Below, piece by piece: positions 7,333 through 15,814 of a stretch of 36,981 bases of DNA. This stretch comes from Fidelibacterota bacterium. Lineage in GTDB: Bacteria > Fidelibacterota > Fidelibacteria > Fidelibacterales > Fidelibacteraceae. Location of the stretch: NCBI GenBank assembly GCA_028699915.1, contig JAQVTR010000004.1, forward strand, positions 1-36,981, read 5' to 3'. A program made the translations under genes and the position numbers. Every line of letters begins with the position of its first letter. The stretch's first letter is position 1. The notes under the pieces were generated by a model. The model searched no databases. It was not told the origin of the DNA and was given only the letters and a program-made list of their open reading frames with translations.

Positions 7333-8820
7333 ATGAAGCGGTTGATTTTATGTATGGTTATAGCGGGACTATTGTTCTCCTGTGCATCAAACGACACGGC
7401 AAATATTCGTAAAAAGGGTGATGCCGGATTTAAGCGGGTGATGCATGCCATTGATGCCCTGGCCCGGGATGAGGCATTCACACACGCCCATTGGGGCATT
7501 CTGATCAAGTCCCTTGACAGCGGTGAAATCTGGTATGCGCTGAACGAAAATAAGCTTTTCATGCCCGCTTCCAACAACAAGATAGCGACTGCCGCCGCCG
7601 CGCTTCAGGTGCTGGGGCCGGAATTTCGTTTCGGAACGCAACTGCTGAGCAAGGGGGATGTCAGTAACGGCGTCCTGAACGGCGATCTGGTGGTGTGGAG
7701 CAATGGCGACCCAACCTTGTATGAACGCTATATGGGGGATTCCCGTGATGTTTTTTACCGCTGGGCTGAAGACCTGAAAGCGCAGGGAATCCATAGGGTC
7801 AGCGGTGACATCATTGCCGACGACAACGCTTTTGACGAAGATTATATCGGTTCCGGGTGGGCCTGGGATTATCTGCAGGTTTGGTACGCGGCCCAATTCG
7901 GTGCCTTACAGCTAAATGAGAATTATGTGGATGTCCAGATCATCGCTCCGAAATTCCGGGGCGGAAAAGTACAGCTGATCCCGAACCTCCCCAGCAGCTA
8001 CTACAGGATGATCGATCAAATCGAAGTCGTGGACGAAGGCCGTAGCAATGTCTGGATGGAGCGGGATTTTTTTTCCAATGATATCGTGTTCAAAGGCCGT
8101 CTCCTGATCGGCTCCGATACCCTTGAACTGTCGCCGACAATTCACAATCCCAGTAAATTCTACGTACACGTATTGAAGGAAGTGCTTGCGGAACGGGGCA
8201 TCCGGGTCATGGGCAGGCCCCTGGATTGCGATGAAATATCCGATTGGGTTCATGCTCCCTGTGACAAGGGTTACCGCGAACTGGCAAGTTATGCTTCTGT
8301 GCCCCTGAGCGAAGTACTGACGCGCCTGATGAAACGGAGTCAGAACATGTATGCCGAGACGCTGCCCCGGGTGATCGCCTGGCAGAAAACGGGCAAAGGG
8401 TCACTTCCCGCAGCCCGAAGCATCATGGACTCCCTCTTTTATTCCTTTGGCATTGAGCCGGGTTCCTGGGTCTATGCCGACGGTTCCGGTCTGACGCGCT
8501 ACGACTACATCAGTCCGGAAATTTTGCTAAAGATCCTCGAGGGCATGTATCACAGCGAATACCGGGATATTTGGATGAGCACCTTTCCCGTCGCAGGGGT
8601 GGACGGGACTTTGCAAAACCGAATGAAAGGCAGTGCGGCCGAAGGAAGGGCAGTCGGAAAAACCGGAACTATTGCCAATGTGCGCGGTCTTAGCGGCTAT
8701 GTGCGAAGCGCCTCCGGAAAAAATATCGTCTATGCTTTTCTGGTAAACGGACATATCGTCAGCGGTTCGGAGAACGAGCGTATTACGGACAGCATTCTGG
8801 CTCTGCTTGCATCTCTGTAG
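7333..8820 (+). CDS. dacB: D-alanyl-D-alanine carboxypeptidase/endopeptidase, PBP4 family (S13), lipoprotein
   Basis: This 495-residue penicillin-binding protein of family S13 trims or cuts peptidoglycan cross-links in the periplasm. The three active-site motifs are present: S80-N-N-K83, S336-Q-N338 and K443-T-G445. The long insertion between motifs 1 and 2, typical of PBP4/DacB, is also present. The N-terminus (LILCMVIAGLLFSC) ends in a lipobox with Cys17, so the protein is probably a membrane-anchored lipoprotein, whereas E. coli PBP4 is soluble. AAGGAG precedes the ATG and overlaps the upstream cupin stop. The 205 bases after it, up to the convergent kinase gene, hold no convincing terminator or other feature. 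Confidence 0.93.
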   Translation: MKRLILCMVIAGLLFSCASNDTANIRKKGDAGFKRVMHAIDALARDEAFTHAHWGILIKSLDSGEIWYALNENKLFMPASNNKIATAAAALQVLGPEFRFGTQLLSKGDVSNGVLNGDLVVWSNGDPTLYERYMGDSRDVFYRWAEDLKAQGIHRVSGDIIADDNAFDEDYIGSGWAWDYLQVWYAAQFGALQLNENYVDVQIIAPKFRGGKVQLIPNLPSSYYRMIDQIEVVDEGRSNVWMERDFFSNDIVFKGRLLIGSDTLELSPTIHNPSKFYVHVLKEVLAERGIRVMGRPLDCDEISDWVHAPCDKGYRELASYASVPLSEVLTRLMKRSQNMYAETLPRVIAWQKTGKGSLPAARSIMDSLFYSFGIEPGSWVYADGSGLTRYDYISPEILLKILEGMYHSEYRDIWMSTFPVAGVDGTLQNRMKGSAAEGRAVGKTGTIANVRGLSGYVRSASGKNIVYAFLVNGHIVSGSENERITDSILALLASL

Positions 8821-9025
8821 AACGTTGCCGTTTTTCTCCCTTTTGCTTTGATCCCGGAAAAACAAGAATACAGTCAAACTTTTTATTCTGTTGTATAACA
8901 AACGCGTTATTTTAAGAATCCGCAGTTCAAAATTTAAGGTCTGTAACCGGAGTTTTCAGGAATCCAGCAGGGAATCCTGGCATTCGGGAAAGCCTTGCTT
9001 TTATTATCACAAAAAAGGGTGATTA

Positions 9026-10501
9026 CTAAATGTCCGCCAGGGGGAAAGTCACGGTAAAGGTGCTGCCTTTTTCGAATTCGCTGCGGATGCTTATCGTTCC
9101 GCCGTATTCGTCCACGATCTTTTTCAGGATGGTCATGCCGAGTCCCGTACCGCTGATATTGCGGGTGTAACGGTTCTTTGCGCGGAAGAATTCCTCATAG
9201 AGTCGCGAAATATCCTCATCTTTGATCCCGATACCCGTATCTTCGAATTCAAAAACGGCACGGCTGTCGGAACTGCAGGCCCGGATACGGATGACTCCGT
9301 TTTCTTTGTTGTATTTGATGGCATTGGACAGCAGATTGGTATAAACCCGGCGAATTTCTTCGCGGTCAGCGCGAATGAACAGTTTTTCCTGAATTTCTGT
9401 TTCCATGCTGATGCCGCGTTCCTGGATATTGCTCTGAAAAAAATCAATGGTTTCTTCCAGGAGGACACCGGCGTCAAAGCGTTCGATTTCACGGCGCAGC
9501 GTTTTGGCCTCCATACGGAAAATATTCAGCAAATCCTGCAGCAAGGCAAGCATGGCGTTGCTGCGCTCCAATGTGCGCCGCAGGTATTGATCATACATAT
9601 CCTGGTTTTCACCGAGATCTTTGTTGATGATCATTTCCAGATAGCTTTTAATGGCTCCCAGCGGTGCTTTCAGCTCATGCGCCACCATATTGATAAATTC
9701 GGATTTTGACAATTCCAGCGCTTTTTGCTCTGAAACATCCCGCAAGACCGAAACGGCGCCCAAAAGGTTCCCCCGATCGTCAAGAATAGGCGTGGTGTTG
9801 GCAAGAATGACCAGTTTTGCAGGCGGTTCGATCACGATCTCTTCCTTGATGGAACAGCTGGAATTGGGGTTGTCCAACACGCTGCTGATCTGCTTTTGCA
9901 GCTTTCGCGGCAGAAGATCAAAAATGTATTCACCTCCGGCGATATCCCGCTGAATTCCCACCAGCGAATGAAAGCGCGGATTATGAAAGATGGTCTCGCG
10001 AAGCTGATTGACGATCATTAGTCCGTCATCAATGGAATCGATTACCGAACGCAGGCGGGACTGCTCTTCGGCAATTGCCGTAAGGCTTTTTTCCTTTTCC
10101 TCCTTCAGACGGCGCGCCTCCTGAATATACCAGCGCCGCTCCAGCGCACGCGGTATCAGGCGCTCCAGTTTGTCGTTCCGCAGCGGTTTTTTTAAAAAAT
10201 CGTAACCGCCGATGTGTGCAGAACGCATGATGATATCAATGTCCGGGTCCTCATCGATCATCACGCAGATCGCTTCGGGATAGATCCGCAATATTTCAGA
10301 AAGGACTTCAAGTCCCGGATTGTCCGGCAGCCTGCAGTCGATAAAGTAGAGATCATATTCTTTTAAAGTGGCTTTTTTTAGTCCCGTTACGGCGCGCGTT
10401 TCGATATCCAGGGTATAATTGGCCCCGACAGCTTGTTTTAAACTGTCAATAATGCGCTGTTCATGTTCGATCAGCAGAATATTTGCGCCTGTCAGCAACA
10501 T
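9026..10501 (-). CDS. Receiver-PAS-histidine kinase hybrid sensor protein
   Basis: A 491-residue soluble signalling protein without membrane helices. The order is: receiver domain (about 5-120, phosphoacceptor Asp55, Lys105), coiled linker, PAS domain (about 148-260), HisKA with phospho-His275 in VAHELKAPLG, and an HATPase domain with N box (NLLSNAIKYN), DTGIG (421-425) and GTGLG near the end. The receiver comes first, so the protein may take phosphate from another kinase and change its own kinase activity. The receiver is atypical: the acidic pair is Glu12-His13 rather than two acids, and the usual Thr/Ser is Asp83. No cognate response regulator lies in the window. It is divergent from lptD with 160 bases between. 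Confidence 0.9.
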   Translation of the reverse strand: MLLTGANILLIEHEQRIIDSLKQAVGANYTLDIETRAVTGLKKATLKEYDLYFIDCRLPDNPGLEVLSEILRIYPEAICVMIDEDPDIDIIMRSAHIGGYDFLKKPLRNDKLERLIPRALERRWYIQEARRLKEEKEKSLTAIAEEQSRLRSVIDSIDDGLMIVNQLRETIFHNPRFHSLVGIQRDIAGGEYIFDLLPRKLQKQISSVLDNPNSSCSIKEEIVIEPPAKLVILANTTPILDDRGNLLGAVSVLRDVSEQKALELSKSEFINMVAHELKAPLGAIKSYLEMIINKDLGENQDMYDQYLRRTLERSNAMLALLQDLLNIFRMEAKTLRREIERFDAGVLLEETIDFFQSNIQERGISMETEIQEKLFIRADREEIRRVYTNLLSNAIKYNKENGVIRIRACSSDSRAVFEFEDTGIGIKDEDISRLYEEFFRAKNRYTRNISGTGLGMTILKKIVDEYGGTISIRSEFEKGSTFTVTFPLADI

Positions 10502-10661
10502 AATTGGAAAATAGGAATTTTTTTTCAGAAAAGGTAGACATTTTCCTGGATTCGGCAGCGAAAATGCAGTTGCGCAACACGAACAAAGATGACAACAATC
10601 TTCTTTTTTATTGGAAAAGACCTTATATTAAAAAATTTAACGGCAGTGGAAACAAAAAATC

Positions 10662-13600
10662 ATGTTCCGGCATCTTAACAATGTGAAATTCCTTACCATA
10701 AGCATCTTCCTGTTTGCGGCATATGCCGCTGTGCTTTATGCAAAAGATGAGCCCATAGAGCTTCTTAATGCTGCAACAATGCAAAAAGTCACGCTTGAGG
10801 GGGAAAATAAGGACAGTTACATTTTTTTTGACAAGGATGTTCATCTGCGTCAGGGAGAGATCAATATTTTTGCCGACCGCGCATATCAGTATCCCGAACG
10901 CGACCTTCTTCGCCTGCAGGGGAATGTTCATATCTTTGACGACAGCGTCAGCATTTATTTTGAAAACGGCTCCTACCAGACCAACACACGGGACATTGAA
11001 GTATCAACCCCGCTGAACATCTACTACGATACCCGTTATTTCACGGCTTCGTCATTACGGGGAAATCTGGATAGCGATATTTACCGGGCGCAGGGAAATG
11101 TGGAAATCCGGGACAGCATTTCCTATGCCGCCGCCGATTCCCTCCTCTTTGACAGAGTAAATGAGCGCGCCTTTTTGTACGGTAACGCGGTAATGTCCGA
11201 TACTGTCAGCCGCATTACCATGCGCGGCAGCGAACTGGAGTATCGTCTTGATACGGACCAGTTTTTCGGGCACCGGGATGCTTCGGTCTATGAAAGCCGT
11301 GAAGACGGAGCAAAACGTTTTGAGGTATTCGCAAAACACCTCAAAGGAGATATGAAAAAAGGCTGGCTGATTGCAAAGGACAGCGTCTACGTGTATCAGG
11401 ATTCCGCTGCAGCCTGGTGCGACTCGCTTTTCTATCTCGACTCGACCGGCACGGTTGAATTTTACGGCAATGCCAGGGTCCGTTACAAGAATATTGACAT
11501 GTACGCCGGCGGAATGCAGCTGCGCTTTGAGCATAATCATCTCGATGACCTTAGCGCAGCGGATCATCCTCGGGTAAGCATGCTTGACGAAGGCTATCTC
11601 GGGGAAAGCGGCGCCGAAAGAGTATCAAAACTCAGCGAAATGAAAGGCAAAAACCTTTATCTGAAATTCAACCGAGAGGATGCGCCGGACTGGATGCGAA
11701 TGAACGGGATGGTCGTGACTGATTATCACGTGTTCAAAGATTCGGTTTATAAGGGGATCAACAACATGAGTTCGGATACGATCCGCATTTACTTCGAATC
11801 GGGAGAGGTCTGCGAATTATTTGCCAGCTATGACGTACGGGGAAAATTTACCCCGGACAGCAGCTATGATGAAATGGATACAACGGCGGTTTATCTGGGG
11901 AATGAGGTGCATTATGACCTGCGCATTGACCGGATGGCCATTTATCCCGGGGCACAGATGAACTACGGCGAGATCCAGCTTCGTGCGGACACGCTGAAGA
12001 TCGACTGGGAAAGCAATATTCTCTTTGCGATTCCCGAAAAAAACGGCGAGCGCCCGGAATTTATTCAGGGCAATGATCCGGCGGTGTACGGTGATCTGTT
12101 TGAATATAATCTTGACACCCAGCGCGGACGAATCACCCGTGGGAAAACGCATATCAAAGAAGGATATTATCACGGAAAGTCTGTACTGAAAACCGAAGAC
12201 AAGCCCCTGTTTGTCAGCAAGGGAGTTTTTTCAACCTGTGAACTGGATGAACCGCATTTTTGCGTGGAAGCCAAACGTATGAAGGTTATTCCGGGTGACC
12301 GCGTCTTTGCACAGGATATCGTGTTCAAAGTTCTGGATATTCCACTTTTGTACATTCCAAGTTTCTTTGTCTCTATCGAAGAAGGAGATCGCCGCAGCGG
12401 CTGGATCCTTCCCACCTTCGGACGCTACAGCAATAAAGGCTGGGCGCTGGAAGGATTCGGTTATTACTGGGCTCCGAATGACTATTATGACGCACGGTTG
12501 CTGATGAAATTCTATGATAATTACGGGATCAGCGCAGAGCTGCGGCAGCGTTACGCTTGGCGTGACCATATCAGCAACGGCAGCCTCTTATTGGAATACT
12601 GGAATTATTTTTGGTCATCCGATCCGGTGCAGGGATACCGGATCCGTATCAACCACCCGCAGAGCATCGGACTTCGCTCAAGACTGAACATTTCCGGCAC
12701 TTTTACCAATGACACCCAGCAGTTTACCCGCGAACTGGACAAAGATGAGCGTCTTGAACAACAGATGGTATCCAATGCCAGCTTCTCCACTTCCCTGGGA
12801 CCTTTTTCCGTCAATCTGAATGTTTCCCGTACGGAAGACCTGCTGACCGGCAGCAGAACAACGAATTTTCCCCAATTTTCGCTTTCCCGGTCGAACGCGA
12901 AGATCTTCAAGCGCAAAAAACTCAGCGATCCTGAAAAATGGTATCATAAATTTACCTATTCGGTCAATTCAAAAATGATCAATCAAACGACGCATATCTG
13001 GAACAATGCGGACTCGCTGTTCTACGACGAGACAAAGAATAAAATGGAAAGCAATGTCGGGGTTCGGTATAATGATAAACTGTTCGGATTCCTGACTTTA
13101 TCGCCCTATCTCAATTATTACGAAGACTGGACAACCCGCTACAAAACACCCGTTATGCAGAACGATTCTGTACTTGTAGACAGCAACGGGACCATCATAT
13201 CCTTTAATGATGTGAACCGTTTTAAACGCCGCGGACGCTTTGACCTCGGCAGTTCGGCATCGACCACGCTGTACGGAGTCTTTAATCTGAATCTCGGCCC
13301 TTTAAAGGCCCTGCGACATACGCTGGCAATGAGTTTGAATTATGTATACCGACCGGATCAGTCCAATAATCCGGAATATGTTTTTCGCGGTATCGGAACG
13401 GACGGGAATCCGGTGACCTATGACTATTTTAAATCCACCTTATTATCACCGACGCCTTCGGCGGGCAGTCAGAGTTTTACCATGAATTTTAACCATAAAT
13501 TTGAGTCCAAGACACAGTGGCGGGGGATGGATGAAAAAAAACTGCACTTTTTGACGCTTACGCACGCTTATAATTTTCTGGCCGATTCCCTGCGAAGCAG

Positions 13601-14201
13601 TAATATCAATGCCGCTTCCACCGTAAGGGACCTGCCCGGAGGTCTGGCTATCAAATTGGATGCCAGTTTTGACCCTTATACATACCGTATTAATGAAGAT
13701 GGAAAAAGTATCACGCGTATCAACCAGTTTGCCGTCCCTCGGGTCAGTTATCTGCGCATTAGTACCGATTTGAACCTAAAGCCGGGGACTTCGCGCAGAC
13801 AGCAGGCAGCCGAAAAGGCCGCGGCGGCCGACAGTGTCAAAGTAACAAACACCAATATGCCGGCAAAGGGCGCCGATGAAGGATTTTCACGATGGAGCGC
13901 AACGGCCGGAATTTCATTTACGCGCAGCGCCGCCAATCCCCTTGATGTCAAGAACCGCTTGCTGGTCAATACGGAGATCAAAGCTTACCTGACGCCGAAA
14001 TGGTCCGGTTCTTACCGCATCAACTTTGATGTACTGGAACATAGCATTACCGACCAGCGTATCACGCTGACCCGCGATTTGCACTGCTGGGCACTGCATC
14101 TCGACTGGAATCCGGGCTACAGCTTTTTTATCCGCCTTAACGTAAAATCGGATATGCTGAAAGCGCTCAAACTGGAGAAACAAACAGGACGGTATTATTA
14201 A
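10662..14201 (+). CDS. lptD: LPS-assembly protein LptD
   Basis: This 1179-residue outer-membrane protein inserts lipopolysaccharide into the outer leaflet. A signal peptide (FLTISIFLFAAYAAVLYA) is followed by a long LptA/OstA-like beta-jellyroll region up to about residue 500. The conserved LptD junction comes next (near 509-620): FSTCELDEPHFCVEAKRMKV, then DIPLLYIPSFFVSI. The rest is a large beta barrel. The periplasmic part is much longer than in E. coli LptD (784 residues in total), which suggests an extended LPS bridge. An Ala-rich charged stretch near 1045-1070 is probably a surface loop. It heads a run of genes packed almost without gaps to 19725, with the PrmA-like gene starting two bases after its stop. 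Confidence 0.92.
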   Translation: MFRHLNNVKFLTISIFLFAAYAAVLYAKDEPIELLNAATMQKVTLEGENKDSYIFFDKDVHLRQGEINIFADRAYQYPERDLLRLQGNVHIFDDSVSIYFENGSYQTNTRDIEVSTPLNIYYDTRYFTASSLRGNLDSDIYRAQGNVEIRDSISYAAADSLLFDRVNERAFLYGNAVMSDTVSRITMRGSELEYRLDTDQFFGHRDASVYESREDGAKRFEVFAKHLKGDMKKGWLIAKDSVYVYQDSAAAWCDSLFYLDSTGTVEFYGNARVRYKNIDMYAGGMQLRFEHNHLDDLSAADHPRVSMLDEGYLGESGAERVSKLSEMKGKNLYLKFNREDAPDWMRMNGMVVTDYHVFKDSVYKGINNMSSDTIRIYFESGEVCELFASYDVRGKFTPDSSYDEMDTTAVYLGNEVHYDLRIDRMAIYPGAQMNYGEIQLRADTLKIDWESNILFAIPEKNGERPEFIQGNDPAVYGDLFEYNLDTQRGRITRGKTHIKEGYYHGKSVLKTEDKPLFVSKGVFSTCELDEPHFCVEAKRMKVIPGDRVFAQDIVFKVLDIPLLYIPSFFVSIEEGDRRSGWILPTFGRYSNKGWALEGFGYYWAPNDYYDARLLMKFYDNYGISAELRQRYAWRDHISNGSLLLEYWNYFWSSDPVQGYRIRINHPQSIGLRSRLNISGTFTNDTQQFTRELDKDERLEQQMVSNASFSTSLGPFSVNLNVSRTEDLLTGSRTTNFPQFSLSRSNAKIFKRKKLSDPEKWYHKFTYSVNSKMINQTTHIWNNADSLFYDETKNKMESNVGVRYNDKLFGFLTLSPYLNYYEDWTTRYKTPVMQNDSVLVDSNGTIISFNDVNRFKRRGRFDLGSSASTTLYGVFNLNLGPLKALRHTLAMSLNYVYRPDQSNNPEYVFRGIGTDGNPVTYDYFKSTLLSPTPSAGSQSFTMNFNHKFESKTQWRGMDEKKLHFLTLTHAYNFLADSLRSSNINAASTVRDLPGGLAIKLDASFDPYTYRINEDGKSITRINQFAVPRVSYLRISTDLNLKPGTSRRQQAAEKAAAADSVKVTNTNMPAKGADEGFSRWSATAGISFTRSAANPLDVKNRLLVNTEIKAYLTPKWSGSYRINFDVLEHSITDQRITLTRDLHCWALHLDWNPGYSFFIRLNVKSDMLKALKLEKQTGRYY

Positions 14202-14203
14202 AA

Positions 14204-15049
14204 ATGAAGAATAAGGGATATGTGCTTTTTAAATTACCCCGGGAAGCGGCATTGATGGAGGTTCTGAACCTTCTGACCGAACTTGGCACTCTGGAGGCCG
14301 CGCTAGAGGAGCGCGGGGATCATATCACGATCATGGATGAATGGCGTAAACGCCGGAAAACGGAAGCTATTCTGCGGCAGGCATTTCCCGGACTTGCGTT
14401 CGAGGCGGAATTTATAAAGGAACGCGACTGGAACCGGGAATGGATAGAAGGTTTTCAGCCCGTCCGGATCGGGGAAGAATTCTGGATTACGCCGCCCTGG
14501 CACTTGTCGCGCATACCGGAGGGAGACCGCTGCATCATCATCAATCCGGCGAATGCTTTCGGCACCGGTACGCATGAATCTACCCGGCTGATCCTGGAGC
14601 TTCTCCCCGACATGCTGAAGTCCGGTGAAACGGTGCTGGATCTTGGATGCGGATCGGGGATTTTATCCATTGCCGCCCTGAAGCTGGGTGCGTCGGAAGT
14701 TCTGGCTATCGACAATGATCCGGAGATCCGGAACAATTTTATGGAAAATGCCGCGCTAAACCACGTGGAGAATATTCCGCTGACGATCTGCGATGTACTG
14801 CAAATGGATGATTATTCCTGTGACCTTGCTATGATCAATATTCAAAAACATGTTATTTTACCGCTTCTTGGGCGTTTTAACGTTGCAAAAGGCACCCCGA
14901 AACGTGTAATTTTAGCCGGACTGCTGAACGAGCACCGTGAAGATGTCCAAAATGCACTTGAACTGCAGGGATATGAGGTGCTTCAAACGCCCGGTTACGG
15001 TCAATGGCTGGCAGTAGCGGCAATACGGCGGAGATCGGATGAAACATAA
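14204..15049 (+). CDS. prmA: Ribosomal protein L11 methyltransferase-like protein (PrmA family)
   Basis: A 281-residue SAM-dependent methyltransferase. The PrmA signature NPANAFGTGTHEST (about 114) precedes SAM-binding motif I VLDLGCGSGILS (about 144) and the acidic motif II AIDNDPE. The N-terminal ferredoxin-like domain of PrmA, which recognises L11, is present (about 1-70) but divergent. The usual active-site NILA-type motif reads MINIQKHVIL here, so trimethylation of L11 is likely but not certain. The start lies two bases after the lptD stop, and its last 11 bases overlap the next gene. PrmA in an envelope cluster is probably just cotranscription. Confidence 0.82.
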   Translation: MKNKGYVLFKLPREAALMEVLNLLTELGTLEAALEERGDHITIMDEWRKRRKTEAILRQAFPGLAFEAEFIKERDWNREWIEGFQPVRIGEEFWITPPWHLSRIPEGDRCIIINPANAFGTGTHESTRLILELLPDMLKSGETVLDLGCGSGILSIAALKLGASEVLAIDNDPEIRNNFMENAALNHVENIPLTICDVLQMDDYSCDLAMINIQKHVILPLLGRFNVAKGTPKRVILAGLLNEHREDVQNALELQGYEVLQTPGYGQWLAVAAIRRRSDET

Positions 15050-15812
15050 ATATTACGGCATTGCGGCATTGCTCTCCCTGCTTCTCACCTGGAGTTGCGG
15101 ACCTGTTTATCCGGGCCCGGATGAAGAGGACAGCTATCCGGTGCCGGAATTTCTGAGTGTGAAGACGGGCTTTCACAGCGGCCGCGCCGAATTGCACTGT
15201 GAGGCTCACGTATTGTATGATCTTCCTGTGCGGACGGTGAATGCCGATCTTGAATTGCAGGGTTTTTTGCAGAATACGCTCAGTATTACCCTGAACGATT
15301 CGGCGTACTCGGGAGATGCATTTGCCGGCGACAATATTTTTTCCTGCAACATCCCGCTGACCCGCATCGATTCCATACCCGGGCAGATACGGGTTTTGTA
15401 CAGCGTTCCGGATGCCGGGTCGCTGGTGCAGGCCTTTCGTGATACGCTGACACTGATCGCCAACCTGCCGCCGCTGATCACCGCGATCGATATGCCGGAT
15501 ACCCTTGTGCGCCCGGAAAGCGGCAGCAAGGAACTGCTGATTGCGGTGCATGTCGATGACCCGAACGGCAAACAGGACGTGACAATGGCTTATTTCCAGG
15601 TAAAGAACAATACAAGCGGCCTTTGGGGGGCGGATTTTGATCTTTACGACGATGCAAGCAATGGTGATCTCCGGGCCGGGGACGGTATTTTTTCTCGCGG
15701 TCTGCAGATCTCGGCGCAGAACGCTGCCGTAACCAATTATTTCCGGTTCCGGGCAAAAGATTCCGCGGCGAATTTTTCTGTCTGGTATCCCGATTCGGTG
15801 GTGGTGAGGTGA
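15039..15812 (+). CDS. Predicted outer-membrane lipoprotein with Ig-like domains
   Basis: The 257-residue product opens with a signal sequence ending in a lipobox (LLTWSC), so the mature protein should be lipid-anchored. The body is rich in beta strands and seems to hold two similar Ig-like modules. Each has an acidic turn: GDAFAGDNIFSCNIPL in the first and NGDLRAGDGIFSRGLQI in the second. This echoed pattern is the kind found in choice-of-anchor and Big-type domains and may bind Ca2+. I do not recognise a specific family. It overlaps the prmA-like gene by 11 bases, and the next gene starts just past its stop, placing it in one translationally coupled set with the propeller protein. Confidence 0.75.
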   Translation: MKHKYYGIAALLSLLLTWSCGPVYPGPDEEDSYPVPEFLSVKTGFHSGRAELHCEAHVLYDLPVRTVNADLELQGFLQNTLSITLNDSAYSGDAFAGDNIFSCNIPLTRIDSIPGQIRVLYSVPDAGSLVQAFRDTLTLIANLPPLITAIDMPDTLVRPESGSKELLIAVHVDDPNGKQDVTMAYFQVKNNTSGLWGADFDLYDDASNGDLRAGDGIFSRGLQISAQNAAVTNYFRFRAKDSAANFSVWYPDSVVVR

Positions 15813-15814
15813 AC

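Noticed and set aside
8821-9025. Short hairpins (CAGGGAATCCTG and ATCAC...GTGAT) between dacB and the kinase gene
   Set aside because: Stems are only four to five bases and lack T-runs, so they are not convincing terminators.
10502-10661. TATATT at 10624-10629 as an lptD promoter
   Set aside because: The matching -35 position reads TTCTTT, which is too weak to list as a feature.
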